In this document: positions 1-8,474 of the stretch, one piece after another
Numbering within the stretch: position 1 is the stretch's first letter
How the letters are laid out: every line of letters begins with the position of its first letter
Source of the DNA: Myxococcales bacterium
Lineage (GTDB): Bacteria; Myxococcota; Myxococcia; Myxococcales; 40CM-4-68-19
Direction: 5' to 3'
Assembly: GCA_020201435.1 (NCBI GenBank)
Contig: JAIVGS010000018.1
Coordinates: 1 to 42,583, forward strand
Length of the DNA stretch: 42,583 nt
Notes under the pieces: model-generated
The model's database searches: none
What the model was told of the DNA's origin: nothing
Seen by the model: only the letters and a program-made list of their open reading frames with translations
Translations under genes and position numbers: made by a program

Positions 1-8
1 ACGCGGTC

Positions 9-734
9 GTGACTACGCGGGGTGACCTGCCCGACCCGCAGACGATCGTGCTCGGGCCGAACCTGCTCGCGCCCCATCACCTCCCGCTCGCGCCGGGGGC
101 GATCCTCTACAACCTCGCGCAGGCCGGGGCGGCGCCGTGGTTCGAGAAGACGGTGATGGACCTCTTCCGGCGCCATCCGACGTGGGATTACAGCGAGAGA
201 AATGCTCGAAATATCGAGGCCTTGGATCTGCCGCGGCCGCGGGTGGTGCCGATCGGCTGGGCGCCCGAGCTGGAGCGGATCGCGCCGGTTTCCGAGGACA
301 TCGACGTGCTCTTCTACGGCTCCTTCAACGCCCGCCGCTCGCACGTGCTCGACGAGCTGCGCGGGGCCGGCGCGCGGGTCGAGGCGGTCTGCGGCGTCTA
401 CGGCCCGCAGCGCGACGCGCTCATCGCCCGATCGAAGATCGTCCTCAACGTGCACTACTTCGACTCGAAGGTCTTCGAGATCGTCCGCGTCTCATATCTA
501 TTGTCGAACGGGCGGGCGGTGGTCTCCGAGCGCGGCGCGGCGCCGGAAGAGGAAATGCCGTTCGAGGAGGCGGTGGCGTTCGCCGACTATGATGGCCTGA
601 CGCGCGCCTGCCTCGAGCTGTTGCAAAAGCCGAAGGAGCGGGCGCGGCTGTCGGAAGCGGGCCGGCGCGTCATGCGCGCGCGACCGGAGACCGCGTATCT
701 GAAGGAGGCACTGTGGGCATCAGCGCTTGCATGA
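9..734 (+). CDS. CgeB-like glycosyltransferase, possibly 5'-truncated by the window edge
   Basis: The C-terminal half resembles glycosyltransferase group 1 domains of the CgeB type: a strand reading DVLFYGSFNARRS, a Rossmann-like segment ending SKIVLNVHYFDSKVFEIVR, and a helix with VSERG and an acidic EEEMPF, where such enzymes bind the nucleotide sugar. It would transfer a sugar to an unknown acceptor in the cytoplasm. The listed start is a GTG at base 9, but the frame is open to base 3, so the true start may lie outside the window. Its 3' end overlaps the next glycosyltransferase by 22 bases, so the two are probably co-translated and act in one glycan or protein glycosylation pathway. The acceptor cannot be read from the sequence. 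Confidence 0.7.
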   Translation: MTTRGDLPDPQTIVLGPNLLAPHHLPLAPGAILYNLAQAGAAPWFEKTVMDLFRRHPTWDYSERNARNIEALDLPRPRVVPIGWAPELERIAPVSEDIDVLFYGSFNARRSHVLDELRGAGARVEAVCGVYGPQRDALIARSKIVLNVHYFDSKVFEIVRVSYLLSNGRAVVSERGAAPEEEMPFEEAVAFADYDGLTRACLELLQKPKERARLSEAGRRVMRARPETAYLKEALWASALA

Positions 735-1693
735 TCGTGCGCGACGAGGAGCGGCTGCTCGCGCGCTGCCTCGAGAGCTTCAAGGACGCGTACGACGAGC
801 TGAACATCGTCGACACCGGCTCGAAGGACCGGACCGTCGAGATCGCGACGGGGTTCGGCGCGCGGCTGCGATCGTTCACCGACTGCAACGGGCCCGATGG
901 CCGCATCCAGGATTTCGGGCTCGCGCGCAACGTCTCGCTCGACATGGCGACGCAGGAGTGGCTCCTGTGGATGGACGCCGACGACGTCCTCCAGCCGGGC
1001 GGCGCGGGGCGGTTGCGGCAGCACGCGGCGAAGGGCGGATTCGCGGCGCTGAACGTGACCATCCAGTGGGACGCGCACACCTGGCTGCAGCGGCGGCTTT
1101 TGAAAAACGACAAGCGCAACCGGTTCATCGGGCGGATCCACGAGTACCCCGACGCGCACGGGCCGATCGTCGACGACCGCGAGATCCGCGTCCTGCACCT
1201 GCCCGACAAGCGCGGGAAGGAGCCGTCGAACGATCGGAATCTGCGGCTCTGCGAGCTGGTCGCGCGCGAGAATCCGACCGACCTGCACAACCTCTTCTAT
1301 TACGCCAACTGCCTGCGGCTGGCGGGCCGGTTCGACGAGGCAATTCTTCAGTACATGCAATACCTTGCGCTCGGCGGCGCGTTCCTGAACGAGAAGTTTC
1401 TCGCGGCGTTTTTTCTCGCCCAGTGCCACTTCGCGAGGCGGCGGTGGCGCGACGCGATCGACGCGGGGTTCAACGCGGTCCGGATCGACCCGCGGTACGC
1501 CGAGGCCCACTGCCTGATCGCCGATTGCTACGGCGAGCTGCGCGAGTACGGGTTTGCGCGGCAGTGGTATCGGAGCGCGATGGCGTGCCTCGCGCCGCCG
1601 CCCGACGCGATCCTGTTCGTCGAGCCGTCGAAGTACGGCGACTATCCGCGGCGCGGCATCGAGATCTGCGACGAAAAGCTGAAAGGAACGTAG
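713..1693 (+). CDS. Family 2 glycosyltransferase with TPR-like C-terminus
   Basis: The first 110 residues form a GT-A fold: ISACMIVRDEERLLARCLESF at the start, VDTGSKDRT for nucleotide binding, and the metal-binding acidic motif in LLWMDADDVL. The rest is helical with TPR-like periodicity (residues about 185-300), as in the SunS-like group that glycosylates peptides or proteins. A GTG start at 713 is preceded by GGAGG at 704-708, which supports it, and it lies inside the preceding glycosyltransferase gene. Acceptor unknown; protein or peptide glycosylation is an inference from the TPR tail. Full length. Confidence 0.82.
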   Translation: MGISACMIVRDEERLLARCLESFKDAYDELNIVDTGSKDRTVEIATGFGARLRSFTDCNGPDGRIQDFGLARNVSLDMATQEWLLWMDADDVLQPGGAGRLRQHAAKGGFAALNVTIQWDAHTWLQRRLLKNDKRNRFIGRIHEYPDAHGPIVDDREIRVLHLPDKRGKEPSNDRNLRLCELVARENPTDLHNLFYYANCLRLAGRFDEAILQYMQYLALGGAFLNEKFLAAFFLAQCHFARRRWRDAIDAGFNAVRIDPRYAEAHCLIADCYGELREYGFARQWYRSAMACLAPPPDAILFVEPSKYGDYPRRGIEICDEKLKGT

Positions 1694-1698
1694 AGGCA

Positions 1699-1831
1699 CG
1701 CGTACCCGGTCTCCCGTTGGAGTTGTGGTCCCGGTTCGGGTTCAGGGGCGCGCTCGAGTTCGAGTACGCGACCCCGAACCCACCCGTGAACCCGAACGCC
1801 AACCACAACCGCAACCCGAACGGGGTACGCG
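1699..1831. repeat. 133-bp imperfect palindrome of GGTTCGGGTT-type words between convergent genes
   Basis: The left arm starts CGCGTACCCG and contains GAGTTGTGG and GGTTCGGGTTCA. The right arm, read on the other strand, starts CGCGTACCCCG and contains GGTTGTGG and GTTCGGGTTCA in the same order and spacing. The two arms could form a hairpin of about 60 bp with scattered mismatches. It fills the gap between the 3' ends of the glycosyltransferase (ends 1693) and the minus-strand coiled-coil gene (ends 1840), so it may act as a two-way terminator. No U-tract is seen. Confidence 0.8.
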
Positions 1832-1839
1832 AGCCTTCT

Positions 1840-2499
1840 TTATCGGCGTCCGAAGAGTTTGCCGAAGAACCCGCGCGACGGTTCGGGCGGCGCTGGGCTT
1901 TCCCGAGCGGGCACCGGCGCGTCCACGACGGGTGGCGCTGGTTGCGAAATGGGCGGCGGCGCGCTGGTGGCGGCGGCGCGTTTTTCCAGCTCCGCCTTTG
2001 CCTCCTCGAGCGCGGCTCTTGCTTGCGCCTGGGCCGACTGCAGTTGCGACAAGGACGCGCGATGCGTATCTGCTGCGGCTCGTGCAGCGGTCAGCTCGGT
2101 TTGTGCGGCCGAAAGCTTCTTGCGCAGCGCTGCGATCTCGGAGCGCGTCTCTTCCAGCTCTTTCTCCAGCTCGGAGACCTTTTCGTTCTCCTCTTCGTTC
2201 CCCTTTTCCTGCTTCCGCTTCTTCGGCGAGGCGATCTCGGCCCGGGCCGCGTCGAGCTGCATCCGCAGTGCGTCACGATCGCGGCGCGCCTCCTTCAGCT
2301 CCTCCGAATGGGCCAGCGCGTGCTGCGACGCGCGCCGCTTCTGCTCGACGAGCTCGAGCCGGGCGGCTTCGAGATCGCGCTGGGCGCGCATCAGCTCGCC
2401 ACGAACCGCCTGCAGCGGGTCTGCGGTGGCCGGCTCCGAAGGCCGTTCCTCGTCGCGATCGTTTCCCTTCCGGGCAGCATCTTTGGGAGTCCGGGGCAT
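1840..2499 (-). CDS. Coiled-coil protein of unknown function
   Basis: This 219-residue protein is not a recognised family. Residues about 30-170 are a long, highly charged coiled coil rich in Glu, Lys, Arg and Ala. A Pro/Ala linker follows (about 175-205), and the protein ends in a short amphipathic tail, GFFGKLFGRR, which could contact a membrane or partner. There is no signal peptide or membrane segment, so it is probably cytoplasmic. The ATG at 2497-2499 overlaps, on the other strand, an alternative ATG of the neighbouring cyclodeaminase-family gene. It runs convergently into the palindrome at 1699-1831. A structural or scaffolding role is possible but not shown. Confidence 0.7.
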   Translation of the reverse strand: MPRTPKDAARKGNDRDEERPSEPATADPLQAVRGELMRAQRDLEAARLELVEQKRRASQHALAHSEELKEARRDRDALRMQLDAARAEIASPKKRKQEKGNEEENEKVSELEKELEETRSEIAALRKKLSAAQTELTAARAAADTHRASLSQLQSAQAQARAALEEAKAELEKRAAATSAPPPISQPAPPVVDAPVPARESPAPPEPSRGFFGKLFGRR

Positions 2500-2557
2500 G
2501 CGGATTCGGAGCGTACCGGCCGATACGGGTGTTGTACAGATCGCTTACGATGTCCCG

Positions 2558-3412
2558 GTGCTGACGCTGACCCGGGCGGACGTCGAACGGCTGCTCGATC
2601 TCGACCAGCTCGTCTCGGCGCTGGAACGCGGGTTCGTCGACTACAGCGCCGGCCGCTGCGACGTGCCGCCCCGGACCGCCGCCCGCGCCCCTGACGGCCT
2701 GCTCGGGTCCATGCCCGGCTACGTCCCGGGGAGCGGCCTCGCCGTCAAGCTGGTCTCGGTGTTTCCTCGCGCCGAGCCGTCGCACCAGGCGCTGATCGCG
2801 ATCTTCGACGAGAAGGACGGCACACCGCTGGCCGTGATGGACGGCACCTACATCACCGCGATGCGCACGGCCGCAGCATCGGCCATCTCGGTCAAGGCTC
2901 TCTCGCGACCGGATGCGGCGGTGCTGGCGGTGATCGGAGCGGGAGTGCAGGGAAAGTCGCACCTCGAGATCGTCCCGCGGGTGCGGAAGTTCCGCGAAAT
3001 CCGCGTCGCGTCGCGCAGCAAGCCGGGCCTGACATTCGAAGACGCCGTCCGCGGCGCGGACGTCGCCTGCCTCTGCACCGACGCGCCCGAGCCGGTCATC
3101 CGCGCTTCCTGGCTCTCGCCGGGGTGTCACGTCACGTCGGTCGGCGTCCATCGTGAGGTCGGCCCGGATCTCGTCGGCGCCGCGTCGATCTTCGTCGAAT
3201 GGCGAGGGGCGGCCGCCCTGCCCTTTCCTGCCGGCGCGAACGAGATCCAGGGCTGTGAGGTCACCGAGCTGGGCGAGGTGCTCGCGGGAACCCGGCCCGG
3301 ACGGCGGTCCGATCAGGAGATCACGTTGTACAAATCGACAGGCTTCGCGATGGAAGACGTCGTCGCGGCCGGGCTCGTCCTCAAGCGTGCCCATGCCGGT
3401 GCCCGTTTTTGA
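2558..3412 (+). CDS. Ornithine cyclodeaminase/mu-crystallin family protein, short form
   Basis: The N-terminus LTLTRADVERLLDLDQL is the family's usual beginning, so the GTG at 2558 was chosen; an in-frame ATG at 2498 would add about 20 unrelated residues. The NAD(P)-binding motif VIGAGVQGKSH and the downstream AVRGADVACLCTDAPEPV, EVLAGTRPG and EITLYKSTGFA motifs are present. Members reduce ketimines, deaminate ornithine or make unusual amino acids; the substrate is not evident. At 284 residues it is shorter than the usual 310-330: about 15 residues are missing between REIRVASRS and the next helix of the Rossmann fold, although the frame is kept. The last codons lie in a palindromic repeat (3385-3526). 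Confidence 0.8.
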   Translation: MLTLTRADVERLLDLDQLVSALERGFVDYSAGRCDVPPRTAARAPDGLLGSMPGYVPGSGLAVKLVSVFPRAEPSHQALIAIFDEKDGTPLAVMDGTYITAMRTAAASAISVKALSRPDAAVLAVIGAGVQGKSHLEIVPRVRKFREIRVASRSKPGLTFEDAVRGADVACLCTDAPEPVIRASWLSPGCHVTSVGVHREVGPDLVGAASIFVEWRGAAALPFPAGANEIQGCEVTELGEVLAGTRPGRRSDQEITLYKSTGFAMEDVVAAGLVLKRAHAGARF

Positions 3413-3526
3413 GCACGTGGACGTGCCGGTGCCCGCTGTCGAGCACGTAAACGTGCATGGGCCCGTGCTCGAAAACGGGCACCGACACGGGCGCCTGCTC
3501 GAAAACAGGGACGGGCACGGGCACGC
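3385..3526. repeat. 142-bp palindrome made of four 30-bp units
   Basis: Two 30-bp direct repeats on the left (GCCGGTGCCCG at 3395 and at 3425, each followed by GAGCACGT) face two inverted copies on the right (CTCGAAAAC at 3468 and at 3498). The whole element pairs as a hairpin of about 60 bp starting GCGTGCCC on both strands. It supplies the last nine codons of the cyclodeaminase-family gene and stops four bases before the stop codon of the convergent outer-membrane gene. It may terminate both transcripts. Confidence 0.85.
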
Positions 3527-3529
3527 TTT

Positions 3530-5209
3530 TCAGAATGCCTCTTTGATCGCCAGCGCGAGCCCCATCCGCGACGGGCTGCCGTCGGTCGCCCAGCCGACGC
3601 CGTAGAAGGCGTCGATCTGCAGCTCGTCGAAGACGAAGAAGAACGCGCCGAGTCCGGTCGACCCCGCGAGCTCAGGCGACATCTTCGGATCGTCCCGCGG
3701 CAGATGCTGCCAGATGCCGGCGTCGGTGAAGACGCCGATCTTCATCTTGTCGCGCAGCAGAGAGTAGCGGAACTCGAAGCTCAGGCTGCCGGCGCGCTGG
3801 GTGAACTTCTGCAGGCCGAAGCCGATCCTCAGGTGCGACTCGAGCGGGATCTCGTCGACGAACCAGACGTCGCCGGCCTCGCCGCTGATGTGCCCGCCGA
3901 GGCGGACCTCGTGCCAACCCAGGAAGAAGAGCTGGTGGCCCTGCACATCGAATCGGAAGAAGCCGCGGTCGCCGGAGACGGGCCGGAAGGCGTCGAGCTG
4001 CAACGTCGCCCCGTTGCGCAGGTCCTGGCGCAGCTCGTCGGGGTTGAAGATGTAGCCGGAATTCATCCGTAAAAATGCGCGGTTGGAAACCGTCGGCACC
4101 TTGGCGACGTCGGCCGCCAGCGGATAGGGCGATAGGGTCGGCGGCAGGTTGAGCGGATTGCCCGCGTTCTGGACGTCGAAGATCCAGCGCCGCTGCAGGC
4201 CGAGCGTGAAGTAGAGCGAGAATTCCGGCGTCATCTGCGAGCCGGCGCCGGTGCCGAGCTCCGCGGTGCCGATCTTGTACTGCTCGACGTGAAGCATCGC
4301 GTCGCCGCGCTGCAGCGTCCAGATCTCGGCGTGCGGCGCGATCGTCATCCGCAGCCCGCTCGCGGTGCCGTCCCACGAGCGCGACAGCCAGCGGGCGGTG
4401 ACGTAGTCGTTCGAGTTCACCGGATAGCTGCCGCTCCCGTCGAGATGGCTGCGGAACGCGCCGCCGACGCGGAAGTGCATCTGCCAGCGGTCGCCGTCCT
4501 GGATCAGGTCCTTCCAGCGGTATCGGCCGCCCGCGCCGTAGCCGATCGATCCGCCGAGGAGGATCTCCGGCGAGAAGCCGGTGCCCCACGCCTCCCCCTT
4601 GGTGAAGATGCGCAGCTCGTATCCGCGCGCGGGCCGGATCATCGGCATCGCCCGCAGCTCCTCGACCTGGTCGAGGGTGCCGGCGTTGTCGTCGTCGATG
4701 AGGTGCACCGGCCACAGCTCGAAGGTGTAGTTGGAGAGGCCGAACTTCTTCTGCAGCTTCGGCATCTGCGCCTCGAAGAGGCGGCGGTTGAAGACGTCGA
4801 GCGGCAGGTTGAGGGTGGCGCGGAAGCGCAGGGCGGTGATCCAGCCGGCGCCGACGAAGATGATCTTGTCGAGGGCGCCCTCGTCGATCTCGACCTCGAT
4901 CTGATCGCCCTTGACCTGCGCGCGGACCTTGGCGAGCTCGTAGCCCGCCTCGCGCAGGAAAGCCGCCACCTCGGTGGCCACGAGGCGGGCGGTCTGCGTG
5001 TTCGCGGCGGCCTCGGGCGGCAGGCTGACGACCGCCCGGTAGACGAACTCGTTGAGCAGCATCGAGCCCTTGAAGACGAGCAGGTCGTGGCCCGCCGATG
5101 CCGCGACCTGGCTGCTCGAGCCGCGGAGGACCGGGGTCTCCTTGTTCGTCGCCGCTTCGGCCCGCGCGGACACCACGGCCAGCAGAAGCAGGCTCCCCCC
5201 GAAACGCAT
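3530..5209 (-). CDS. Outer-membrane beta-barrel protein with POTRA-like N-terminus (Omp85-like)
   Basis: This 559-residue protein starts with a signal peptide (MRFGGSLLLLAVVSARAEA). Residues about 60-190 look like POTRA repeats: an LREAGYELAKVRAQVKGDQIEVEIDEG stretch, then a segment with FNRRLFEAQMPKLQKKFG, then a further strand-rich region. From about residue 205 there are alternating amphipathic strands (EILLGGSIGYG, GLRMTIAPHAEIW, FSLYFTLGLQRRW, KMKIGVFTDAGIW), and it ends in MGLALAIKEAF with the terminal Phe expected for outer-membrane insertion. It resembles surface-antigen/Omp85 proteins but is distant from BamA. It probably secretes or inserts a polypeptide, or is a porin-like barrel; the partner is unknown. 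It is divergent from the phosphoesterase lipoprotein gene. Confidence 0.75.
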   Translation of the reverse strand: MRFGGSLLLLAVVSARAEAATNKETPVLRGSSSQVAASAGHDLLVFKGSMLLNEFVYRAVVSLPPEAAANTQTARLVATEVAAFLREAGYELAKVRAQVKGDQIEVEIDEGALDKIIFVGAGWITALRFRATLNLPLDVFNRRLFEAQMPKLQKKFGLSNYTFELWPVHLIDDDNAGTLDQVEELRAMPMIRPARGYELRIFTKGEAWGTGFSPEILLGGSIGYGAGGRYRWKDLIQDGDRWQMHFRVGGAFRSHLDGSGSYPVNSNDYVTARWLSRSWDGTASGLRMTIAPHAEIWTLQRGDAMLHVEQYKIGTAELGTGAGSQMTPEFSLYFTLGLQRRWIFDVQNAGNPLNLPPTLSPYPLAADVAKVPTVSNRAFLRMNSGYIFNPDELRQDLRNGATLQLDAFRPVSGDRGFFRFDVQGHQLFFLGWHEVRLGGHISGEAGDVWFVDEIPLESHLRIGFGLQKFTQRAGSLSFEFRYSLLRDKMKIGVFTDAGIWQHLPRDDPKMSPELAGSTGLGAFFFVFDELQIDAFYGVGWATDGSPSRMGLALAIKEAF

Positions 5210-5374
5210 GCCCCAGACGGTCGCAGACAACCGGGGTAGGTGCAAGCAGGCGCCTGTAAGTGTCGGGGACATGGCAGCAGGGCACGAATGCGCCGCTCGG
5301 TGTCCCAGTGCCCGCCGGTCGAATAAGCCGGAGGCCCCCTTGGTTTGGCACCGGACAATCAAGAGGAGTCGCCC

Positions 5375-6676
5375 GTGCATCTTCGCTCGATCAGCCAGCC
5401 AGCCGCCGTGCGCTCGGTCGCCGTGCTCTTCGCCGCGGTTGCCGTCGCGTGCAGCGGAGGCCAGACGCCGCCGCAGAAGACCACGACCCCGCCTCCGCAG
5501 ACCGACGGAGGCCCGGTCAGCGTCGGCGATCCCGGCGGCCAGGTCCCGCCCGGCGAAGACGCCGGCACGCCGATCGATCCGCCCCCGGTCAAGACGACGC
5601 TGAGCGTCGCCAGCGGCGCGGTGGTGGCGGCGGCGGTGCCGGTGGCGGCGACCGTTCCGGACGGCACGAGCAAGGTCGAGTTCAGGCTCGACGGCGCGGT
5701 CCTCGCGACCGTCACCGCGCCGCCCTTCTCCACCACCTGGGACAGCTACTCTGCCGGCAACGGCGCGCACACCATCGCCGCCGACGCGATCGCCGCCAAC
5801 GGCACGGTGACTCCTTCCGACCCGGTCCCGGTCACGGTGAGCAACCACATCAACCACGTCTTCATCATCGTGATGGAGAACCACGACTGGTCGCAGATCA
5901 AGGGGAGCTCGTCGGCCCCGTACATCAACCAGACGCTGCTCGCGCAGGGCGCGCACGCCGAGAAGTACATGAACGTGCCGGGCTTACATCCAAGCCTGCC
6001 CAACTACATCTGGCTCGAGTCAGGCGGCAACCAGAACGTGTGGGACGACGGCGGACCCTCCTCGCACGTGCTCAACGTGCAGCACCTGACCGGCCTGCTC
6101 GAGAAGGCGGGCGTCTCGTGGAAGGCGTACCAGGAGGACATCCCCGGCACCAACTGCCCGCTCGACCCGGTCAACAAGTACTTCCCCAAGCACAACCCGG
6201 CGCTCTACTTCACCGACGTCAACGGCGGGCTGGACTACAACTCGACCGGGTGCATCTCGCATGTGCGGCCGTACACCGAGCTGGCCAACGATCTCGAGAC
6301 CGGCAAGGCGCCGCAGTACAGCTTCATCACGCCGAACATCTGCAACGACATGCACGACAACTCGGGCTGCCAGAGCTCGGACGCGATCAAGAACGGCGAC
6401 ACCTGGCTCTCGCAGGCGGTGCCGCAGATCCTCGGGTCGAGCGCCTACCGGAACGGCGGCGCGCTGTTCATCACCTGGGACGAGAGCGAGGGTGGAGACG
6501 TGCCGATCGGGTTGATCGCGCTGTCGCCGATGATCAAGCCGGGCTACTCGAACACCGTCTCGTACACGCACAGCTCGACGCTGCGGTCGATCGAGGAGAT
6601 CTTCGGGGTGTCGCCGATGCTGGGCGGAGCGGCGGCGGCGACCGACCTGGCCGATCTGTTCAAGGTGTTTCCTTAG
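5375..6676 (+). CDS. Secreted phosphoesterase (phospholipase C/acid phosphatase family) lipoprotein with an Ig-like domain
   Basis: The GTG at 5375 is preceded by GAGGAG (5363-5368), which supports it over an in-frame TTG at 5345. An N-terminal signal ends in a lipobox, VAVAC, so the protein is lipid-anchored. A Pro/Thr/Gly/Asp linker follows, then a bacterial Ig-like domain (about residues 75-155: VEFRLDGAVLATV, GNGAHTIAADAI). The catalytic domain starts HVFIIVMENHDW and contains SLPNYIWLESG, ITPNICNDMH and ALFITWDESEGG, typical of the phosphoesterase family (PF04185). It likely cleaves phosphate esters outside the cytoplasm; substrate unknown. The DGG/DAG-rich linker is like lipoproteins of Myxococcota. 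Confidence 0.85.
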   Translation: MHLRSISQPAAVRSVAVLFAAVAVACSGGQTPPQKTTTPPPQTDGGPVSVGDPGGQVPPGEDAGTPIDPPPVKTTLSVASGAVVAAAVPVAATVPDGTSKVEFRLDGAVLATVTAPPFSTTWDSYSAGNGAHTIAADAIAANGTVTPSDPVPVTVSNHINHVFIIVMENHDWSQIKGSSSAPYINQTLLAQGAHAEKYMNVPGLHPSLPNYIWLESGGNQNVWDDGGPSSHVLNVQHLTGLLEKAGVSWKAYQEDIPGTNCPLDPVNKYFPKHNPALYFTDVNGGLDYNSTGCISHVRPYTELANDLETGKAPQYSFITPNICNDMHDNSGCQSSDAIKNGDTWLSQAVPQILGSSAYRNGGALFITWDESEGGDVPIGLIALSPMIKPGYSNTVSYTHSSTLRSIEEIFGVSPMLGGAAAATDLADLFKVFP

Positions 6677-6751
6677 AGGAGCACCAAGGTCGGAGTGCAA
6701 TTCGGCACCCCTTGTGATCGACAGCGAGGGTGGCGCTAGCGTTCCGTTCCG

Positions 6752-8473
6752 ATGGAGGTGCAGCTCCTCGTCGCGGAGTTGAAGCGGCGGCGCGTCATCC
6801 GGGCGCTCGTCGCGTACGGGATCCTCGCGTTCGCGATCCTGCAGGTCATCGAGCCGCTGATGCACGGGCTTCGCTGGTCCGACTCGGTCCTGTCCAACGT
6901 CATCGTGGCGCTGGCCGCCGGATTCCCGGCCGTCGCCATCCTCGCCTGGATCTACGACGTGAACGCCTGGCGGATCGAGCGGGCGACGCCATCGACGAAC
7001 GTGCGCGGCGGGCTCCTTGCGGCGGTGCTCGTCGCCATCGGCGTGCTGGCGGCGGCGCCTGGACTCTTCGTCTACTTCGTCGTCCTCGGCGGTCGAGCGC
7101 CGGTGCGCGGCACGCAGTCGATCGCCGTGCTGCCGTTCGTGAACATGAGCGCCGAAAAGGAGAACGAATATTTCTCGGACGGGATCACCGAGGAGGTCAT
7201 CGATGCGCTGGCGAATGTCGACGGCCTTCGCGTCGCATCCCGCACCTCGGCGTTCACGTTCAAGGGCAAGGACGTCGCGATCCCGGCGATCGCCGAGACC
7301 CTGAACGTCGCCTACGTGCTCGAGGGCAGCGTGCGGCGCAGCGGCAACGACGTGCGCGTGGTCGCACAGCTGATCGAGGCGGGCACCGGGTATCACATCT
7401 GGTCGAGGACCTACGAGCGTGAAGTCCGCAACATCTTCGAGGTCGAAAACGAGCTGGCGAGGTCGATTGCCCAGGCGCTGAAACCGCGGCTGCTGCCCAT
7501 GACGGCGAGCCTGGTGCCGGCGCGGACGCAGAGTGTGGAAGCCCATGATCTCTATCTCCAGGGCCGGTTCCTCTGGAACCAACGCACTCCCGCGGCGTTG
7601 AAGAATGCGACGGCCCTCTTCGAGCACGCCATCGAGCGCGACGACAAATTTGCGCTCGCCCACGTGGGTCTTTGCGAATCGCTGATCGTCCTCCCCGCGT
7701 ACGGATGGATTTCGGTTCCCGAGGTCCTCCCGCGGTCGAGCGCGGCGGCGATGAACGCGCTGGAGATCAATCCGGAATCGGCGGAAGCTCATTCGTGCCT
7801 CTGCCTCGTCCGGGTGCGCTCGTTCGACTGGAGGAGCGCGGAACAGGAATGCCGGCGCGCGATCGAGCTGCGGCCCGACTACGGAACCGCCCATCAATGG
7901 TACGCGATCATGTTGCATAGCGTCGGGCGCGTGTCCGAAGCGTTGGCCGAGGCGCGGCGCGCCCAGCAGCTGGAGCCGCGATCGGCCGTGATCAACAACT
8001 TCGTCACGATGGAGCTGTACCTGGGGAGGTCGTACGACGCGGCGCTCGCCGAAGGGCTCAAGACGCTGCAACTGGACCAGAAGTTTTCGCTCGCTCATTC
8101 GTTCCTTGCCCTCACCTATCTGCAGCTGCACCGCGATTCTGATGCGCTCGGCGAGCTGGAACCACTGGCGGGCCAGTCGTACCGATACGACGGTGAGCGC
8201 GGTTACGCCTACGGCATCAGCAGGCGGCGCGACGACGCTCTCCGGTTGCTCGCGCAGATGGAAGAGCGTTCAAGGCGCGAGTACGTGGCTCCGTCCGCCC
8301 GCGCGTTGGTGCACATCGGGCTGGGCGACAATGCCGAGGCGCTGTCCTGGCTCGAGAAGGGCTACTCCGAGCTCGACTGGCGGCTCATCTATCTCAAGAG
8401 CGATCCGCTCTTCGATCCATTGCGCGGCGATCCGCGGTTCCACGCGATCCTGCGCCGCATGCACGTCGAGTGA
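6752..8473 (+). CDS. Membrane-anchored TolB-N/TPR protein
   Basis: The protein opens with MEVQLLVAELKRRRVIRALVA, a start common in proteins with a membrane-anchored FlgO/TolB-like domain. Three hydrophobic segments lie at about residues 17-37, 48-68 and 88-112. The next domain holds SIAVLPFVNMSAEKENEYFSDG, LNVAYVLEGSVRRSGNDVRV and AGTGYHIWSRTYERE, the TolB N-terminal-like signature that often follows adenylate-cyclase or winged-helix domains. From about residue 245 it is TPR-like (for example ELRPDYGTAHQWYAIMLHSVG). There is no cyclase or kinase catalytic domain. It is probably a signalling or scaffolding protein; the partner is unknown. It ends one base before the convergent kinase-like gene. 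Confidence 0.8.
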   Translation: MEVQLLVAELKRRRVIRALVAYGILAFAILQVIEPLMHGLRWSDSVLSNVIVALAAGFPAVAILAWIYDVNAWRIERATPSTNVRGGLLAAVLVAIGVLAAAPGLFVYFVVLGGRAPVRGTQSIAVLPFVNMSAEKENEYFSDGITEEVIDALANVDGLRVASRTSAFTFKGKDVAIPAIAETLNVAYVLEGSVRRSGNDVRVVAQLIEAGTGYHIWSRTYEREVRNIFEVENELARSIAQALKPRLLPMTASLVPARTQSVEAHDLYLQGRFLWNQRTPAALKNATALFEHAIERDDKFALAHVGLCESLIVLPAYGWISVPEVLPRSSAAAMNALEINPESAEAHSCLCLVRVRSFDWRSAEQECRRAIELRPDYGTAHQWYAIMLHSVGRVSEALAEARRAQQLEPRSAVINNFVTMELYLGRSYDAALAEGLKTLQLDQKFSLAHSFLALTYLQLHRDSDALGELEPLAGQSYRYDGERGYAYGISRRRDDALRLLAQMEERSRREYVAPSARALVHIGLGDNAEALSWLEKGYSELDWRLIYLKSDPLFDPLRGDPRFHAILRRMHVE

Positions 8474-8474
8474 G

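Noticed and set aside
3385-3526. CRISPR-like array at the 30-bp repeats
   Set aside because: Units are contiguous and half are inverted, with no spacers or cas genes. It is a palindromic repeat.
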